From assembly GCF_020667845.1 (NCBI RefSeq), contig NZ_JAFMPQ010000006.1:62001-126000 (forward strand): a DNA stretch of 64,000 nt. Reading direction: 5' to 3'. This document shows, one piece after another, positions 7,618-17,150 of the stretch. Source of the stretch: Cognatishimia sp. F0-27 (GTDB taxonomy: Bacteria; Pseudomonadota; Alphaproteobacteria; Rhodobacterales; Rhodobacteraceae). How positions within the stretch are numbered: position 1 is the stretch's first letter; every line of letters begins with the position of its first letter. Made by a program: the position numbers and the translations under genes. A model generated the notes under the pieces. That model was not told the DNA's origin. It saw only the letters and a program-made list of their open reading frames with translations, and searched no databases.

Positions 7618-9189
7618 ATGTCGAATTTACTGTTGCTGGCCCCGCTCCTTTTGATGGCGATTGCCGGCGTTCTCTGGACCCGCCCGGTCGCCCGCGGCAG
7701 CGCGCTTCTGCGTTTGCCGGAATGGGGGGCCCTCGCCGCGACCGCTGCGGGTCTCGCGGCGGCGGGTGTCTTGGCTGTGTCGGGCCCGGCCACCGGCGCG
7801 CTGATCGGGATAAGCGGCATGGGGTTTGCCGTTCGGGTGGATCTTTTGTCGGTGGCAATGATGCTGACCGTGGCCTTCGTTGGCTGGATCGTGCTGCGCT
7901 TTTCGCGCACGGCGCTTGACGGCGAGGCGAACCAGCCCGCCTTCATGGCCAATATGTCCGCAACGCTCGCGACGGTCCTGTTGCTTGTGTCCTCGGCCAA
8001 CCTGTTGCAACTGGTGGTCGCGTGGATCGCGATTGGCGTCTTCCTGCAACGGTTGATCCTCTTTTATCCGGAGCGGCCTCGCGCCCAGCGGGCCGCCCGC
8101 AAGAAATCCGTGTCTGGCCTGATTGGCAGCGGTGCCTTGCTTGGCGCGGCCATGATCCTCGTGACGGCATTCGGCACCGGCGATATCGGGACGATTTCCG
8201 CGACCGTGTCCGGCGGCACGGTGCCGGGGTCCCTGTGGCTCGCGGCGGTCCTCATCGCGATTGCAGCGGTGTTCAAATCGGCCCTGGTGCCGACGCATGG
8301 CTGGCTGACCGAGGTGATGGAAGCGCCGACACCGGTGTCCGCCCTGTTGCATGCCGGGGTGGTGAATGCCGGTGGCTTCCTTTTGATCCGGTTTGCCGAT
8401 GTGCTCCTTGCGGCGCCTGGTGTGCTTGCGCTTCTGGCGCTGATTGGCGGGTTTTCGGCGCTGATCGGGGCTGCCGTTGCGCTGACCCAGCCTGCGGTCA
8501 AGACCTCGCTTGCGTGGTCCACCTCGGCGCAGATGGGCTTCATGGTTCTGCAATGCGGCCTCGCGCTGTTCCCGCTGGCGCTTTTGCACATCGTTGCGCA
8601 CTCGCTTTACAAGGCGCATGCCTTTCTCGCGTCAGGCGGGGCTGTGGAACAGGTGGCGTCCATCCGCAGGCCGGGCCCGGTGGCCGTTCCCGGATTGCCG
8701 GCGGTCGCCAAGGCGTTTGGTCTGTCGCTCGCCATCTATATCGGTGTGGGCCTGCTTTTCGGCATCACCGGCAAGGCTCCTCAGACCATTGCGCTTGGCG
8801 CCATCCTGATCTTCGGTGTGGCCTACCTTATCGCGCAGGGGCTGGCGGACCTCGCCCCGGCGCAGCTGACCCGGCGCACGGTGGCCATGTCGCTCGCGGC
8901 AACGCTGGCCTATTTCGCGCTGCAATGGGCGATCACGGCCGCGTCGGCCGGGATGATCCCGACGCCGCCGGCCCCGGACGGGTTGATCTGGGCGGTGATC
9001 GTGCTCGCCGTCAGCAGCTTCGGTCTCGCGGCCTTTGCACAGGCAACCTTCCCGCTCTGGGCCACGCATCCTGCGGCTGCCGGCTTGCGCGTGCACCTTA
9101 TGAACGGTCTCTATCTCAATGCGCTGACCGACCGGATGACCGGTCACTGGCAGCCGAAAAACGCCACTCCATCCGCGCGGAAAGGATAA
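7618..9189 (+). CDS. dabB: DabB, membrane subunit of the DAB inorganic carbon accumulation complex
   Basis: This 523-residue polytopic protein belongs to the NADH-quinone oxidoreductase subunit L/MrpA family. It has about a dozen hydrophobic segments and the proton-channel landmarks of ND5-like proteins: KSALVPTHGWLTEVMEAPTPVSALLHAG around residues 220-250 and a conserved HIVAHSLYKAHAFLASG near 325. It is immediately followed by dabA (3 bases apart), which sets it apart from complex I and Mrp antiporters. In the DAB complex DabB is thought to use the cation gradient to drive carbon uptake or CO2 hydration by DabA. The ATG at 7618 (after TTCAGGAGATCTGTC) is chosen over a longer upstream frame. 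Confidence 0.87.
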   Translation: MSNLLLLAPLLLMAIAGVLWTRPVARGSALLRLPEWGALAATAAGLAAAGVLAVSGPATGALIGISGMGFAVRVDLLSVAMMLTVAFVGWIVLRFSRTALDGEANQPAFMANMSATLATVLLLVSSANLLQLVVAWIAIGVFLQRLILFYPERPRAQRAARKKSVSGLIGSGALLGAAMILVTAFGTGDIGTISATVSGGTVPGSLWLAAVLIAIAAVFKSALVPTHGWLTEVMEAPTPVSALLHAGVVNAGGFLLIRFADVLLAAPGVLALLALIGGFSALIGAAVALTQPAVKTSLAWSTSAQMGFMVLQCGLALFPLALLHIVAHSLYKAHAFLASGGAVEQVASIRRPGPVAVPGLPAVAKAFGLSLAIYIGVGLLFGITGKAPQTIALGAILIFGVAYLIAQGLADLAPAQLTRRTVAMSLAATLAYFALQWAITAASAGMIPTPPAPDGLIWAVIVLAVSSFGLAAFAQATFPLWATHPAAAGLRVHLMNGLYLNALTDRMTGHWQPKNATPSARKG

Positions 9190-9192
9190 CCC

Positions 9193-11580
9193 ATGAGCCT
9201 CTCGACGCTTCATTTTCAGGGTGCCACCCTGCAGCTGTTCGCCGCGGCGGAAAACGCGATCGCACAGATCCCGCCGGCCTTTCCACTCGCGGCAACCGTG
9301 GCCGTAAACCCCTTTCTCGGTCAGGCGGGAGAGCCACGGGCCTTGACGGCGGCACGGATGGAAAAGGTCGCAGGCTTGCGGATCCTGCGCCCCCGTGCGG
9401 AACTCAAGGCCCTTTTCGAAAACGGCACGCTCACGCGGGACGATCTTGCACTTGCGATCGCGACGGATCCGGGATTGAGCGTGGAGGACTTGCTTGCAGC
9501 GCTCGACAAAACCGCTCCGGCGCCCAAGCCTTTGCCCACTGTCACCGACCTTGCCGAAGACATGACCGGCATTGGCTGGAACGAGTTTGTCGAAGACCGG
9601 ATAGGCGCGTTCTGCGCGGCCTATTTCGATGAAGGACAGGCCTTCTGGCCGGCGCCCCAGGGCGGTCTCTACGAGGCGTGGCGTGCCTTTGCGAGCCGCG
9701 ATCTGACACCGGGGATCGCCGGGCTGTCCGGCTTTGCGCAGCATGTGGCGGACCTGCCCGACAGCGCCAAAGCCGGGTTCGAAGCCGCGTCGCAATCGCT
9801 TGGCCTCGATGATCAGAATGCGCCGCTCTACTTCCACCGGCTGCTGATGAGCCTTGGTGGGTGGGCGCAATATGCGCGGCATATCGGCTGGACAGCGGAG
9901 CGCGACGGGCAACAGGATTCGACAACGCAGGAGTTGCTGACCATCCGCCTTGTGTTCGAGGCGGCGCTTCTGGAAAAGGCGCAAGCCGAGACCTTGACGG
10001 CTTGGGCCGCAGCGCGTGAGGACTATGCCACGCCGCTTGAACCGTCCTTGGACAACCGGATCGATGCCGCCTTGCAGGAAGCCGCGGATCGTTCGGCCGA
10101 GCGGCGGTTGAAGGAGACCCTTGAAGCCGACGCGGAACCGCGGACACAAACCCCGGACATCCAGGCCGCGTTCTGTATCGACGTCCGCTCCGAACCGTTC
10201 CGGCGGGCACTGGAAGCGGCAGATGCGGGGATCGCCACCAAGGGGTTTGCCGGCTTTTTCGGTCTGGCCGTGACGCACCATGCCGAAGGCTCCGACATCG
10301 CCGAGGCACGGGCGCCTGTGCTGCTCAACCCCGGTCTTGAAACGACCGTCGCAGCCGACACGCTTCAGGAAGGTGATCTGCGGATCACCCGGCGCGCGAC
10401 GCGGGCATGGGGGCGGTTCAAGATGGCCGCTGTTTCTGCCTTCGCCTTTGTCGAGGCGGCGGGGCCGCTTTATCTTGGCAAATTGCTGCGGGACAGCTTG
10501 CCGGCGCAACCCAAGACCCGGTTGGAGCCGGCCCCGCGCCTGACCCTGACGCTTGCAGATCGGATCGCTGCGGCCAAGACCGTTCTGGGGGCAATGTCGC
10601 TGACAGAAGGGTTCGGCAAGGTTGTCCTGATCGCCGGCCATGGCGCAACAGTGACCAATGCACCGCATGCCAGTGCGCTACAATGTGGTGCTTGTGGTGG
10701 CCATGCCGGCGACGTCAACGCGCGGCTTCTGGCCGGGCTGCTCAATGATGCGGAGGTTCGTGGCGGTCTGGCGTTGGAAGGGATTGCGGTTCCCGCCGAA
10801 ACGGTTTTCGTGGCAGGGCTGCATGACACGGTCACCGATGAAGTCACGCTCTACGAGGATGCGCCGATCCCGGCTGCGTCTGCCGGTTCCATGAAACGGC
10901 TCAAGGCCGCGCTTAAGACCGCGGCACGGTCGGCGCGGACAGCGCGGGCTCTGCTCCTGCCGCGCGCAAGCGGCGAAGCCGATGTCTCCGTGCGGGGCGG
11001 AGACTGGTCCGAGCTTCGCCCCGAATGGGGTCTGGCGGGCTGTCAGGCGTTCCTCGCGGCACCGCGCATGCGCAGCGTGGGTCGCGATCTGGGCGGTCGG
11101 GTGTTCTTGCACGATTACGATCACGCGAAAGATGACGGCTACGGCGTGCTCGAGTTGATCCTGACCGCGCCTGTGGTCGTTGCGAGCTGGATTTCGCTGC
11201 AATATCATGGCTCCGCGCTGGCGCCTGAGGCATTTGGTGGGGGCAACAAGCTGCTGCACAACGTGACTGCGGGGATCGGCGTGGTTGAGGGCAATGGCGG
11301 GCTGCTGCGGGCTGGCCTGCCGCGGCAGTCGGTGCATGATGGCGACACGCTGCGCCATGAGCCGGTACGGCTATCGGTGATTGTGGCCGCCCCGACCGAG
11401 GCGATCCAGGGTATTCTCGACAAGCATCCGCAGGTCCGCGCCCTCTTTGACAACGGGTGGCTTGCCCTCTCAGCGATGGATGACGAAGGGCGCGTGGCGC
11501 ATCGCTATGACGGTGGCGGTTGGGTCGTTGCCGGCGAGGCGGCCCGGGGCCGGGCCGAAGAGCAGGTCCGCGCGGCTTGA
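9193..11580 (+). CDS. dabA: DabA, zinc-dependent carbonic-anhydrase-like subunit (DUF2309/UPF0753)
   Basis: The 795-residue DabA subunit. Beta-carbonic-anhydrase-like zinc ligands can be placed: C328 and D330 in FCIDVRSE, H483 in AGHGATV and C498 in LQCGACGG. The 15-residue gap between His and second Cys is the same as in the characterised Halothiobacillus protein, and the R332 next to D330 is kept. DabA together with DabB hydrates CO2 to bicarbonate in a one-way, energy-driven manner, raising internal inorganic carbon. It is cytoplasmic and bound to DabB. All ligands being intact argues for an active complex. A strong hairpin follows 24 bases after the stop. Confidence 0.9.
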   Translation: MSLSTLHFQGATLQLFAAAENAIAQIPPAFPLAATVAVNPFLGQAGEPRALTAARMEKVAGLRILRPRAELKALFENGTLTRDDLALAIATDPGLSVEDLLAALDKTAPAPKPLPTVTDLAEDMTGIGWNEFVEDRIGAFCAAYFDEGQAFWPAPQGGLYEAWRAFASRDLTPGIAGLSGFAQHVADLPDSAKAGFEAASQSLGLDDQNAPLYFHRLLMSLGGWAQYARHIGWTAERDGQQDSTTQELLTIRLVFEAALLEKAQAETLTAWAAAREDYATPLEPSLDNRIDAALQEAADRSAERRLKETLEADAEPRTQTPDIQAAFCIDVRSEPFRRALEAADAGIATKGFAGFFGLAVTHHAEGSDIAEARAPVLLNPGLETTVAADTLQEGDLRITRRATRAWGRFKMAAVSAFAFVEAAGPLYLGKLLRDSLPAQPKTRLEPAPRLTLTLADRIAAAKTVLGAMSLTEGFGKVVLIAGHGATVTNAPHASALQCGACGGHAGDVNARLLAGLLNDAEVRGGLALEGIAVPAETVFVAGLHDTVTDEVTLYEDAPIPAASAGSMKRLKAALKTAARSARTARALLLPRASGEADVSVRGGDWSELRPEWGLAGCQAFLAAPRMRSVGRDLGGRVFLHDYDHAKDDGYGVLELILTAPVVVASWISLQYHGSALAPEAFGGGNKLLHNVTAGIGVVEGNGGLLRAGLPRQSVHDGDTLRHEPVRLSVIVAAPTEAIQGILDKHPQVRALFDNGWLALSAMDDEGRVAHRYDGGGWVVAGEAARGRAEEQVRAA

Positions 11581-11604
11581 TCCCTGCGCCCCTCCCCTGA
11601 ACGC

Positions 11605-11634
11605 CAAGGGCCGCTCTCGAGGGAGCGGCCCTTG
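11605..11634. terminator. Terminator between dabA and ureG
   Basis: A 12-bp perfect stem (CAAGGGCCGCTC and its complement) with a 6-base loop, followed on the plus strand by a T-rich stretch. It lies between the convergent ends of dabA and the urease operon and may serve both. Confidence 0.75.
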
Positions 11635-11709
11635 TTGTCTTCAATCACATGAAGGTCACGCGCCGGCAGGATGCGGTGAGCTTACAGAAGGGGTCGGGCA
11701 CAAACGCGA

Positions 11710-12321
11710 TCAGAGCCCGGAAATTCCCTTGAGATGGTCCAGCACGGCATCGACGCCCTGGTCGTTGCGGACTGACGCAAAGACGAAAGGGCGTTCGCCC
11801 CTCATCCGGCCCGCATCGCGGGACATCACGTCCAATGAGGCGCCGACATGGGGCGCCAGGTCGGTCTTGTTGATCACGAGAATATCCGAGCGGGTGATTG
11901 CCGGGCCACCCTTGCGGGGAATCTCTTCCCCGGCTGCCACGTCGATCACGTAAAGGGTCACATCGGCAAGCTCCGGCGAGAAGGTGGCCGACAGGTTGTC
12001 TCCGCCGCTTTCAATCAGCACCACGTCGAGATCGGGATGACGCGCCCGCATTTCAGCGACGGCCGCGAGGTTGATCGAGGCGTCTTCACGGATCGCGGTA
12101 TGCGGGCACCCGCCGGTCTCCACCCCGATAACCCGGTCTTCCGGCAGGATCTGCATGCGCATCAGCGCTTCGGCATCCTCCTGCGTATAGATGTCGTTGG
12201 TGATGACGCCGATGGAATGGGTGTCCTTGAGGCGTTTTGCAAGCGCTGCGGTGAGCGACGTCTTGCCCGCGCCGACCGGGCCGCCGATACCGACGCGCAA
12301 GGGGCCGTGAGGGGAGGTCAT
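11710..12321 (-). CDS. ureG: Urease accessory GTPase UreG
   Basis: A 203-residue SIMIBI-class GTPase that powers nickel delivery to urease together with UreD, UreF and UreE. The P-loop [11 protein letters not shown] begins near residue 13, the nickel-binding CPH motif is present ([13 protein letters not shown]), [17 protein letters not shown] is the switch region and [11 protein letters not shown] the base-recognition motif. The ATG at 12321 overlaps the end of ureF by 4 bases. A longer upstream frame has no similarity. Last gene of the urease operon. Confidence 0.95.
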   Translation of the reverse strand: MTSPHGPLRVGIGGPVGAGKTSLTAALAKRLKDTHSIGVITNDIYTQEDAEALMRMQILPEDRVIGVETGGCPHTAIREDASINLAAVAEMRARHPDLDVVLIESGGDNLSATFSPELADVTLYVIDVAAGEEIPRKGGPAITRSDILVINKTDLAPHVGASLDVMSRDAGRMRGERPFVFASVRNDQGVDAVLDHLKGISGL

Positions 12322-12947
12322 GTGCGAAAAATCCTCGGTTCTTGGGTTTCGTGACGCATGGCTGCGATATCGGCTGCCATGGTTTGGCTCGTCAGATCGT
12401 CGAGCGTTGTCCCCGCACTCTCCTGCGCGATTCTCTGTGCCACGGGCGTGAGGGCCGCGACAATCCGTTGTCCCTCTGTCTGACCAAGGGGCATCAGGCG
12501 CTGAGCGCAGGCCACGGCGTTGGAAACCCAAGCCTGGAGGTACAGCGCGATGGCAAGATCAATCGGATAGCCCTGCACCCCCACGGCGTGTCCAAAGGCC
12601 ACGGGGTAGGTGAGATCTGCCACATCGATTCCCCAGGTCCGCAGCTGGGCGCAGAATGCCGATCCGAGAGCCTTGGTTTCTGCCAACCGCTCACGCGATG
12701 CACAGAAGGCCCGGGCCTCCGCATCGACTGCAGCCGGATCGTCCTGCGCGGCGGCCCGGATCAGAAGCGCCTCGCTCCGTCCGGTGCCATGGTCCAGCAT
12801 GTCGAGCAGCCAGTCCTCCAGCGTTTCCGGGGACACCAGCCCGTCGGCAACTGCGCGTTCGAGACCCGTCGAATAGGCAAAGGCACCGACCGGAAACGCA
12901 GGCGACAGCCATTGTGCGAGAGTAAGCGTTGCACTGTCACGGCACAT
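12318..12947 (-). CDS. ureF: Urease accessory protein UreF
   Basis: A 209-residue all-helical accessory protein that bridges UreD and UreG in the urease activation complex. The family start block [23 protein letters not shown] follows the chosen ATG almost at once, and the conserved [20 protein letters not shown] lies around residue 135-155. The start at 12947 overlaps the ureE end by 11 bases; an ATG at 12959 is also possible (213 residues). The frame remains open upstream only because it runs antisense-free through the repetitive His-codon tail of ureE. Confidence 0.9.
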   Translation of the reverse strand: MCRDSATLTLAQWLSPAFPVGAFAYSTGLERAVADGLVSPETLEDWLLDMLDHGTGRSEALLIRAAAQDDPAAVDAEARAFCASRERLAETKALGSAFCAQLRTWGIDVADLTYPVAFGHAVGVQGYPIDLAIALYLQAWVSNAVACAQRLMPLGQTEGQRIVAALTPVAQRIAQESAGTTLDDLTSQTMAADIAAMRHETQEPRIFRT

Positions 12948-13545
12948 GTGTGGGACCATGGCTGTGATCTTGATGCTCGTTTGTGGGGTCGTGAGGATGC
13001 CCGTGGGTGTGACTGTGCCCATGACCGTGATCCTGCGCATGGGGGTGACTGTGACCATGCGCATCGCCGTGACTGTGGCCATGAGTGCGGCCATGCCCGT
13101 ATGCGCCACCTTCCGGGGTGAAGGGCTCATGCACGTCTCTGACCAGTGCGCCGAGTTGCTGTAGCATTTTCGCGATGACATGATCCGGTTGGATCAACAA
13201 ACGATCTGCCTCGATCTGGCAGGGGGTGTGCCGGTTCCCGATATGCCAGGCAAGTCGCACAAGCGACCCCGTCGCCGGGCCCTTGGACGCGCCCGTCTCC
13301 GCATTCATCGCGCGCACTTCCAGCAGCTTTTCCGGGGCTGCGAGGATTTCAATCTCGCGCTGGTCTTCGCAGATCACCACACCGCCGTGATCAAGCGAGG
13401 TTGTCTGGGGCAGGTCCAGAAGGAACGGCATGCCGTCGTCGGTCTGCAGGACACGTCTTCGCAGGAACCGCGCCTCATAGCTGAGCGAGAGGGTGGCGAA
13501 GGGCGTTCCGTGGGCATGGGGGTGATAGCGGGTGGCTGTCAGCAT
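12937..13545 (-). CDS. ureE: Urease nickel metallochaperone UreE with long His-rich tail
   Basis: A 202-residue dimeric nickel chaperone. The N-terminal peptide-binding domain (to about residue 75) and the metal-binding domain with the conserved GNRHTPCQIE block are present. The last 50 residues, from GGAYGHGRTHGHSHGD on, are mostly His, Gly and Asp and should bind several Ni ions as a store. A TTG codon at 13551 would overlap ureC, but the ATG at 13545 gives the usual MLTATRYH start. Confidence 0.92.
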   Translation of the reverse strand: MLTATRYHPHAHGTPFATLSLSYEARFLRRRVLQTDDGMPFLLDLPQTTSLDHGGVVICEDQREIEILAAPEKLLEVRAMNAETGASKGPATGSLVRLAWHIGNRHTPCQIEADRLLIQPDHVIAKMLQQLGALVRDVHEPFTPEGGAYGHGRTHGHSHGDAHGHSHPHAQDHGHGHSHTHGHPHDPTNEHQDHSHGPTHVP

Positions 13546-13547
13546 GG

Positions 13548-15308
13548 TCAAAACAGGAAATACCGTTGCGCCATCGGAAGCTCCGCGGCAGGGTCACAGG
13601 TCAGAAGTTCGCCATCCGCGCGCACTTCATAGGTTTCGGGATGCACTTCCACGGTTGGTGTGGCCGTGTTGAGCACAAGGTCGCTTTTTCCGATGCCGCG
13701 CGTGCCTTTGACCGCAAGCGTCTGCTTGGCAAGCCCGAGCCGGTTCCCAATGCCGTCGGCCTGCGCCGCTTCCGAGACAAAAGTTACGGCGGAATGCTCA
13801 ACCGAGCGGCCATAGGCCCCAAACATCGGACGGGTATAGACCGGCTGTGGTGTCGGGATCGAGGCGTTCGGGTCACCCATCTGCGCGCAGACGATGGTGC
13901 CACCGAGCAGCACCATCTCCGGCTTGACGCCAAAGAATGCCGGGTTCCAGAGCACCAGATCCGCGCGCTTGCCCTCTTCGATGGAGCCTATCTCGTGGCT
14001 TATCCCGTGCGCGATGGCCGGGTTGATGGTGTATTTTGCCACGTAGCGCCGCACACGCAGGTTGTCGTTTTCGCCGGTTTCGTCGGATAAGCGCCCGCGC
14101 TGCTTCTTCATCTTGTCGGCGGTTTGCCAGGTGCGGATGATCACTTCGCCGACGCGGCCCATGGCCTGGCTGTCGGACGCGATGATCGAGAACGCGCCCA
14201 TGTCGTGCAGAATGTCTTCGGCGGCGATGGTCTCGCGCCGGATCCGGCTCTCGGCAAAGGCAATGTCCTCTGGCACACGCTTGTCGAGGTGGTGACAGAC
14301 CATCAGCATGTCGAGATGCTCTTCGAGCGTGTTGACGGTGAAAGGCCGCGTCGGGTTGGTCGAGGAGGGCAGCACATGCTCCTCGCCACAGATCTTGATG
14401 ATATCCGGCGCGTGTCCGCCGCCCGCGCCCTCGGTATGAAAGGCGTGGATCGTCCGGCCCTTCATGGCGTTGACCGTGTGTTCGACAAAGCCGCTCTCGT
14501 TGAGCGTGTCGGTGTGGATCATCACCTGCACGTCCATGGCGTCCGCGACGCCCAGACAACAATCGATGGCCGCCGGTGTCGTGCCCCAATCTTCGTGCAG
14601 CTTAAGCGCGCAGGCTCCGGCGCGGACCTGTTCCTCAAGCGCTGCGGGCAGCGACGCGTTGCCCTTGCCCGCAAAGGCGAGGTTCATCGGAAAGGCATCC
14701 GCGGCCTGCAACATCCGCCCGATATGCCACGGCCCTGGCGTGCAGGTCGTGGCCAGCGTCCCATGCGCCGGGCCCGTGCCGCCGCCCAGCATGGTCGTGA
14801 GCCCGGAATGCAACGCGTCCTCGATCTGTTGCGGGCAGATGAAGTGGATGTGACTGTCGAAGCCGCCTGCGGTCAGGATACGCCCCTCGCCCGCGATGGC
14901 CTCGGTTCCGGGGCCGACGATGATATCCACGCCGGGCTGGGTGTCGGGGTTGCCCGCCTTGCCGATCTTGTGGATGCGCCCGTCTCGCAGGCCGACATCG
15001 GCCTTGTAGATGCCGGAATGATCAACGATCAGCGCGTTTGTGATCACAGTGTCGACCGCGCCCTGCGCCCGCGTCGCCTGTGATTGCCCCATCCCGTCGC
15101 GGATGACCTTGCCGCCGCCGAACTTGACCTCCTCGCCGTAAAGGAGCGCGTTTTGCCCCGATCCGCCGGTCCCGGCGCTTCCGGCCCGCTCGGCGGTCAG
15201 ATCACGCTCGACCTCGATGATCAGATCGGTGTCGGCCAGCCGAACCCGGTCTCCGACGGTGGGTCCGAACATGGCGGCGTAGTCGGATCTCGAGATACGT
15301 GTTGCCAT
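13548..15308 (-). CDS. ureC: Urease catalytic subunit alpha
   Basis: The 586-residue catalytic subunit, which hydrolyses urea to ammonia and carbamate. All nickel and catalytic residues are found at a constant +19 offset from the Klebsiella numbering: H153, H155, carbamylated K236, H265, H291 and D379, with flap residues C338 and H339. The offset comes from an N-terminal insertion around residues 40-53 ([12 protein letters not shown]), so the protein is longer than the usual 567-570 residues. It starts 3 bases after the small ORF between ureB and ureC. Cytoplasmic, assembled with UreA and UreB. Confidence 0.96.
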   Translation of the reverse strand: MATRISRSDYAAMFGPTVGDRVRLADTDLIIEVERDLTAERAGSAGTGGSGQNALLYGEEVKFGGGKVIRDGMGQSQATRAQGAVDTVITNALIVDHSGIYKADVGLRDGRIHKIGKAGNPDTQPGVDIIVGPGTEAIAGEGRILTAGGFDSHIHFICPQQIEDALHSGLTTMLGGGTGPAHGTLATTCTPGPWHIGRMLQAADAFPMNLAFAGKGNASLPAALEEQVRAGACALKLHEDWGTTPAAIDCCLGVADAMDVQVMIHTDTLNESGFVEHTVNAMKGRTIHAFHTEGAGGGHAPDIIKICGEEHVLPSSTNPTRPFTVNTLEEHLDMLMVCHHLDKRVPEDIAFAESRIRRETIAAEDILHDMGAFSIIASDSQAMGRVGEVIIRTWQTADKMKKQRGRLSDETGENDNLRVRRYVAKYTINPAIAHGISHEIGSIEEGKRADLVLWNPAFFGVKPEMVLLGGTIVCAQMGDPNASIPTPQPVYTRPMFGAYGRSVEHSAVTFVSEAAQADGIGNRLGLAKQTLAVKGTRGIGKSDLVLNTATPTVEVHPETYEVRADGELLTCDPAAELPMAQRYFLF

Positions 15309-15311
15309 GGA

Positions 15312-15626
15312 TCAGGCTCCCGGTTTGAAACTGGACAACCGATGCGCATTGGCCTTCGTGGCCTCGCGCACCGGGGCAATTGCCGCTGCCGCGACAGCGT
15401 CGGATGAGCCTCCGCGCAGGAAGGCCACATGCGCATCGGTGACCCCTTGGGTCATTGCCTCGACCTTCTCGGTCACCATCAGGCTGTGTTCGCCCGGCGC
15501 AACCGGCCAGAGGCCGAGCATGCCCAGGCCGCGCATCGCGATCACGGCCTGTGCTTCGGCGGCAAGCATGGTCATCGACACGACATTGCCCCAGACCCCC
15601 TGCGGATCCGTCAGAAAGCGCGTCAT
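15312..15626 (-). CDS. Small conserved protein inserted between ureB and ureC
   Basis: A 104-residue Ala/Met/Val-rich, helix-prone protein (for example [20 protein letters not shown], then [17 protein letters not shown]). The pattern is like short phasin or polyhydroxyalkanoate-granule proteins, but I would not claim that function. Its ATG overlaps the ureB stop (ATGA) and its stop is 3 bases before ureC, so it is translated as part of the urease operon. It is not a UreA/B/D-F/H/J homologue. A role in assembly or regulation of urease is inference from position only. Confidence 0.7.
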   Translation of the reverse strand: MTRFLTDPQGVWGNVVSMTMLAAEAQAVIAMRGLGMLGLWPVAPGEHSLMVTEKVEAMTQGVTDAHVAFLRGGSSDAVAAAAIAPVREATKANAHRLSSFKPGA

Positions 15627-15931
15627 CCGAGGTCTCCCATCACCGCCTGGTTGAAGCCGACCACCCGGCGCGCGCCGGAATAGGGGATCAAGGCGACCTC
15701 GCGGCGTTGACCGGGTTCGAAGCGGACAGCGGTGCCGGACGTGATGTCGAGCCGCATGCCCCGCGCCGCGGCGCGGTCGAATTCAAGCGCGGGGTTGGTT
15801 TCCGCGAAATGGTAATGGCTGCCAACCTGCACCGGCCGGTCACCGGTATTGGCGACCATCACCGTGATCGCGGCGCGGTCCGCGTTCAGCGTGATGTCAC
15901 CCTCTGCGGGAAAGATTTCTCCGGGGATCAT
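15623..15931 (-). CDS. ureB: Urease subunit beta
   Basis: The 102-residue structural beta subunit. The hallmark block [21 protein letters not shown] is intact, followed by LDIASGT-like [14 protein letters not shown] and [12 protein letters not shown]. It packs between UreA and UreC in the trimer. AAAGGATC precedes the ATG at 15931. Normal length for separate beta subunits. Confidence 0.95.
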   Translation of the reverse strand: MIPGEIFPAEGDITLNADRAAITVMVANTGDRPVQVGSHYHFAETNPALEFDRAAARGMRLDITSGTAVRFEPGQRREVALIPYSGARRVVGFNQAVMGDLG

Positions 15932-16018
15932 GGTCGATCCTTTCTTCGTTCAATCCGCGCGCAGCCGCTTGGGTGTGATGCGCAATGCGGGTTTCTTCTG
16001 TCCAGAAATACTCAATCT

Positions 16019-16321
16019 TCAACGGATCGGATTGTGCACCGTCACAAGCTTGGTGCCATCGGGAAAGGTGGCTTCGACCTGCACCTCGTGGATCATCTCG
16101 GGAATGCCCTCCATGCACTGGTCCCGCGTGATGACCTCGGCGCCTGCCTGCATCATTTCCGCGACCGAACGCCCGTCGCGGGCCCCTTCCACGACCGCAT
16201 CGGTGATCAGGGCAATGGCCTCCGGGTGATTCAGCTTCACGCCGCGCGCAAGGCGACGCCTCGCGACCTCGGCGGCCATCGCGACAAGCAGCTTGTCCTT
16301 TTCGCGTGGGGTCAGGTTCAT
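16019..16321 (-). CDS. ureA: Urease subunit gamma
   Basis: The 100-residue gamma subunit. It begins [23 protein letters not shown], the family N terminus, which sets the start at 16321 within a longer open frame. The C-terminal half shows [24 protein letters not shown]. It lies 4 bases after ureD, so the two are probably coupled; an 87-base gap separates it from ureB. Confidence 0.95.
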   Translation of the reverse strand: MNLTPREKDKLLVAMAAEVARRRLARGVKLNHPEAIALITDAVVEGARDGRSVAEMMQAGAEVITRDQCMEGIPEMIHEVQVEATFPDGTKLVTVHNPIR

Positions 16322-16325
16322 GGGT

Positions 16326-17150
16326 CTACAGTCTCCAGGATCGTGGCAGGGCGCCACCTGCAAGGTGTTCAAGCGCTGGGATCAGGGCGCGTCTGAGGTC
16401 GAATCCATCCGATGCAAGGAACCGCCCGACAAGGAGCCGGTCTGCAGCAAGGCTCACCCCGGCCGTTTCCGGCAGCATCGAGCGCAGACGGTCGACATGG
16501 TTGGCGGCATCCGGAGCGGCATAAACGAGCAAGGCCATCGCGCGCGCGCCGTTGGCGATGGCCGGTTTGTCGAGCTGGGTGTCGATGGCACCGCTGAGCG
16601 TGGTGGCATCGTGAAACAGCCGCGTGCCACCGCGTGTAAGGGACACACGATCCGCGAACCGGGCCTGCTGCACCTGTTCGCGCATGGCCAGTCGGCCGAA
16701 CAGCACCGGCTCCACGATCAACGCAGTGGCGTCCTCGGCCATGTCGACCCGCAACGTGCGGCGCAGCGCGGCATGGTCGAAGAGAATGGTTTCCTGTGGG
16801 AGCCAGTCGAGCCGTGCCCCCGCGTCAAGCCGCAGACTGTTGGATACGGTCGCTTCGGTGGCACCGGTCGCGCGGTAGGCTCGCTCCGCCGCCTGTGTCG
16901 TCAGTCGCAGATGGGCACCTGCCTCGGCCTTGGCGTGAATGCGGATGCTGTCGCCTCCGGTCAACCCACCGGCCGTGTTGATCAAAATGCCGTCGATACG
17001 CTTGTCATCCGGTGTCGTCAGCACGCGGGCACAGCCGTTCTGATACAGGTGAGACAAGCCCGACCGCGCGGGACCGAGACTTTTCGCGGCAATCGCAACC
17101 TGCCCGTGCGCACGCGGCGGTCGGACTGTCAGGGCTGCATGGCTGGTCAT
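16326..17150 (-). CDS. ureD: Urease accessory protein UreD
   Basis: A 274-residue scaffold that binds apo-urease and forms the tunnel for nickel with UreF and UreG. The signatures [14 protein letters not shown] (about residue 60), [11 protein letters not shown] and [15 protein letters not shown] are clear. The ATG at 17150 gives the usual start; the frame continues upstream without similarity. It is the first gene of the urease operon ureD-A-B-orf-C-E-F-G. The Shine-Dalgarno sequence is weak. Confidence 0.92.
   Translation of the reverse strand: MTSHAALTVRPPRAHGQVAIAAKSLGPARSGLSHLYQNGCARVLTTPDDKRIDGILINTAGGLTGGDSIRIHAKAEAGAHLRLTTQAAERAYRATGATEATVSNSLRLDAGARLDWLPQETILFDHAALRRTLRVDMAEDATALIVEPVLFGRLAMREQVQQARFADRVSLTRGGTRLFHDATTLSGAIDTQLDKPAIANGARAMALLVYAAPDAANHVDRLRSMLPETAGVSLAADRLLVGRFLASDGFDLRRALIPALEHLAGGALPRSWRL

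Noticed and set aside
8632-10668. 678-codon minus-strand frame across dabB and dabA
   Set aside because: Antisense shadow; Arg/Gly/Pro-rich with no recognisable fold, while dabA has all catalytic residues.
12948-13181. N-terminal extension of ureF
   Set aside because: The extra residues are a frame-shifted reading of the ureE histidine tail (Met/Thr/Val repeats).
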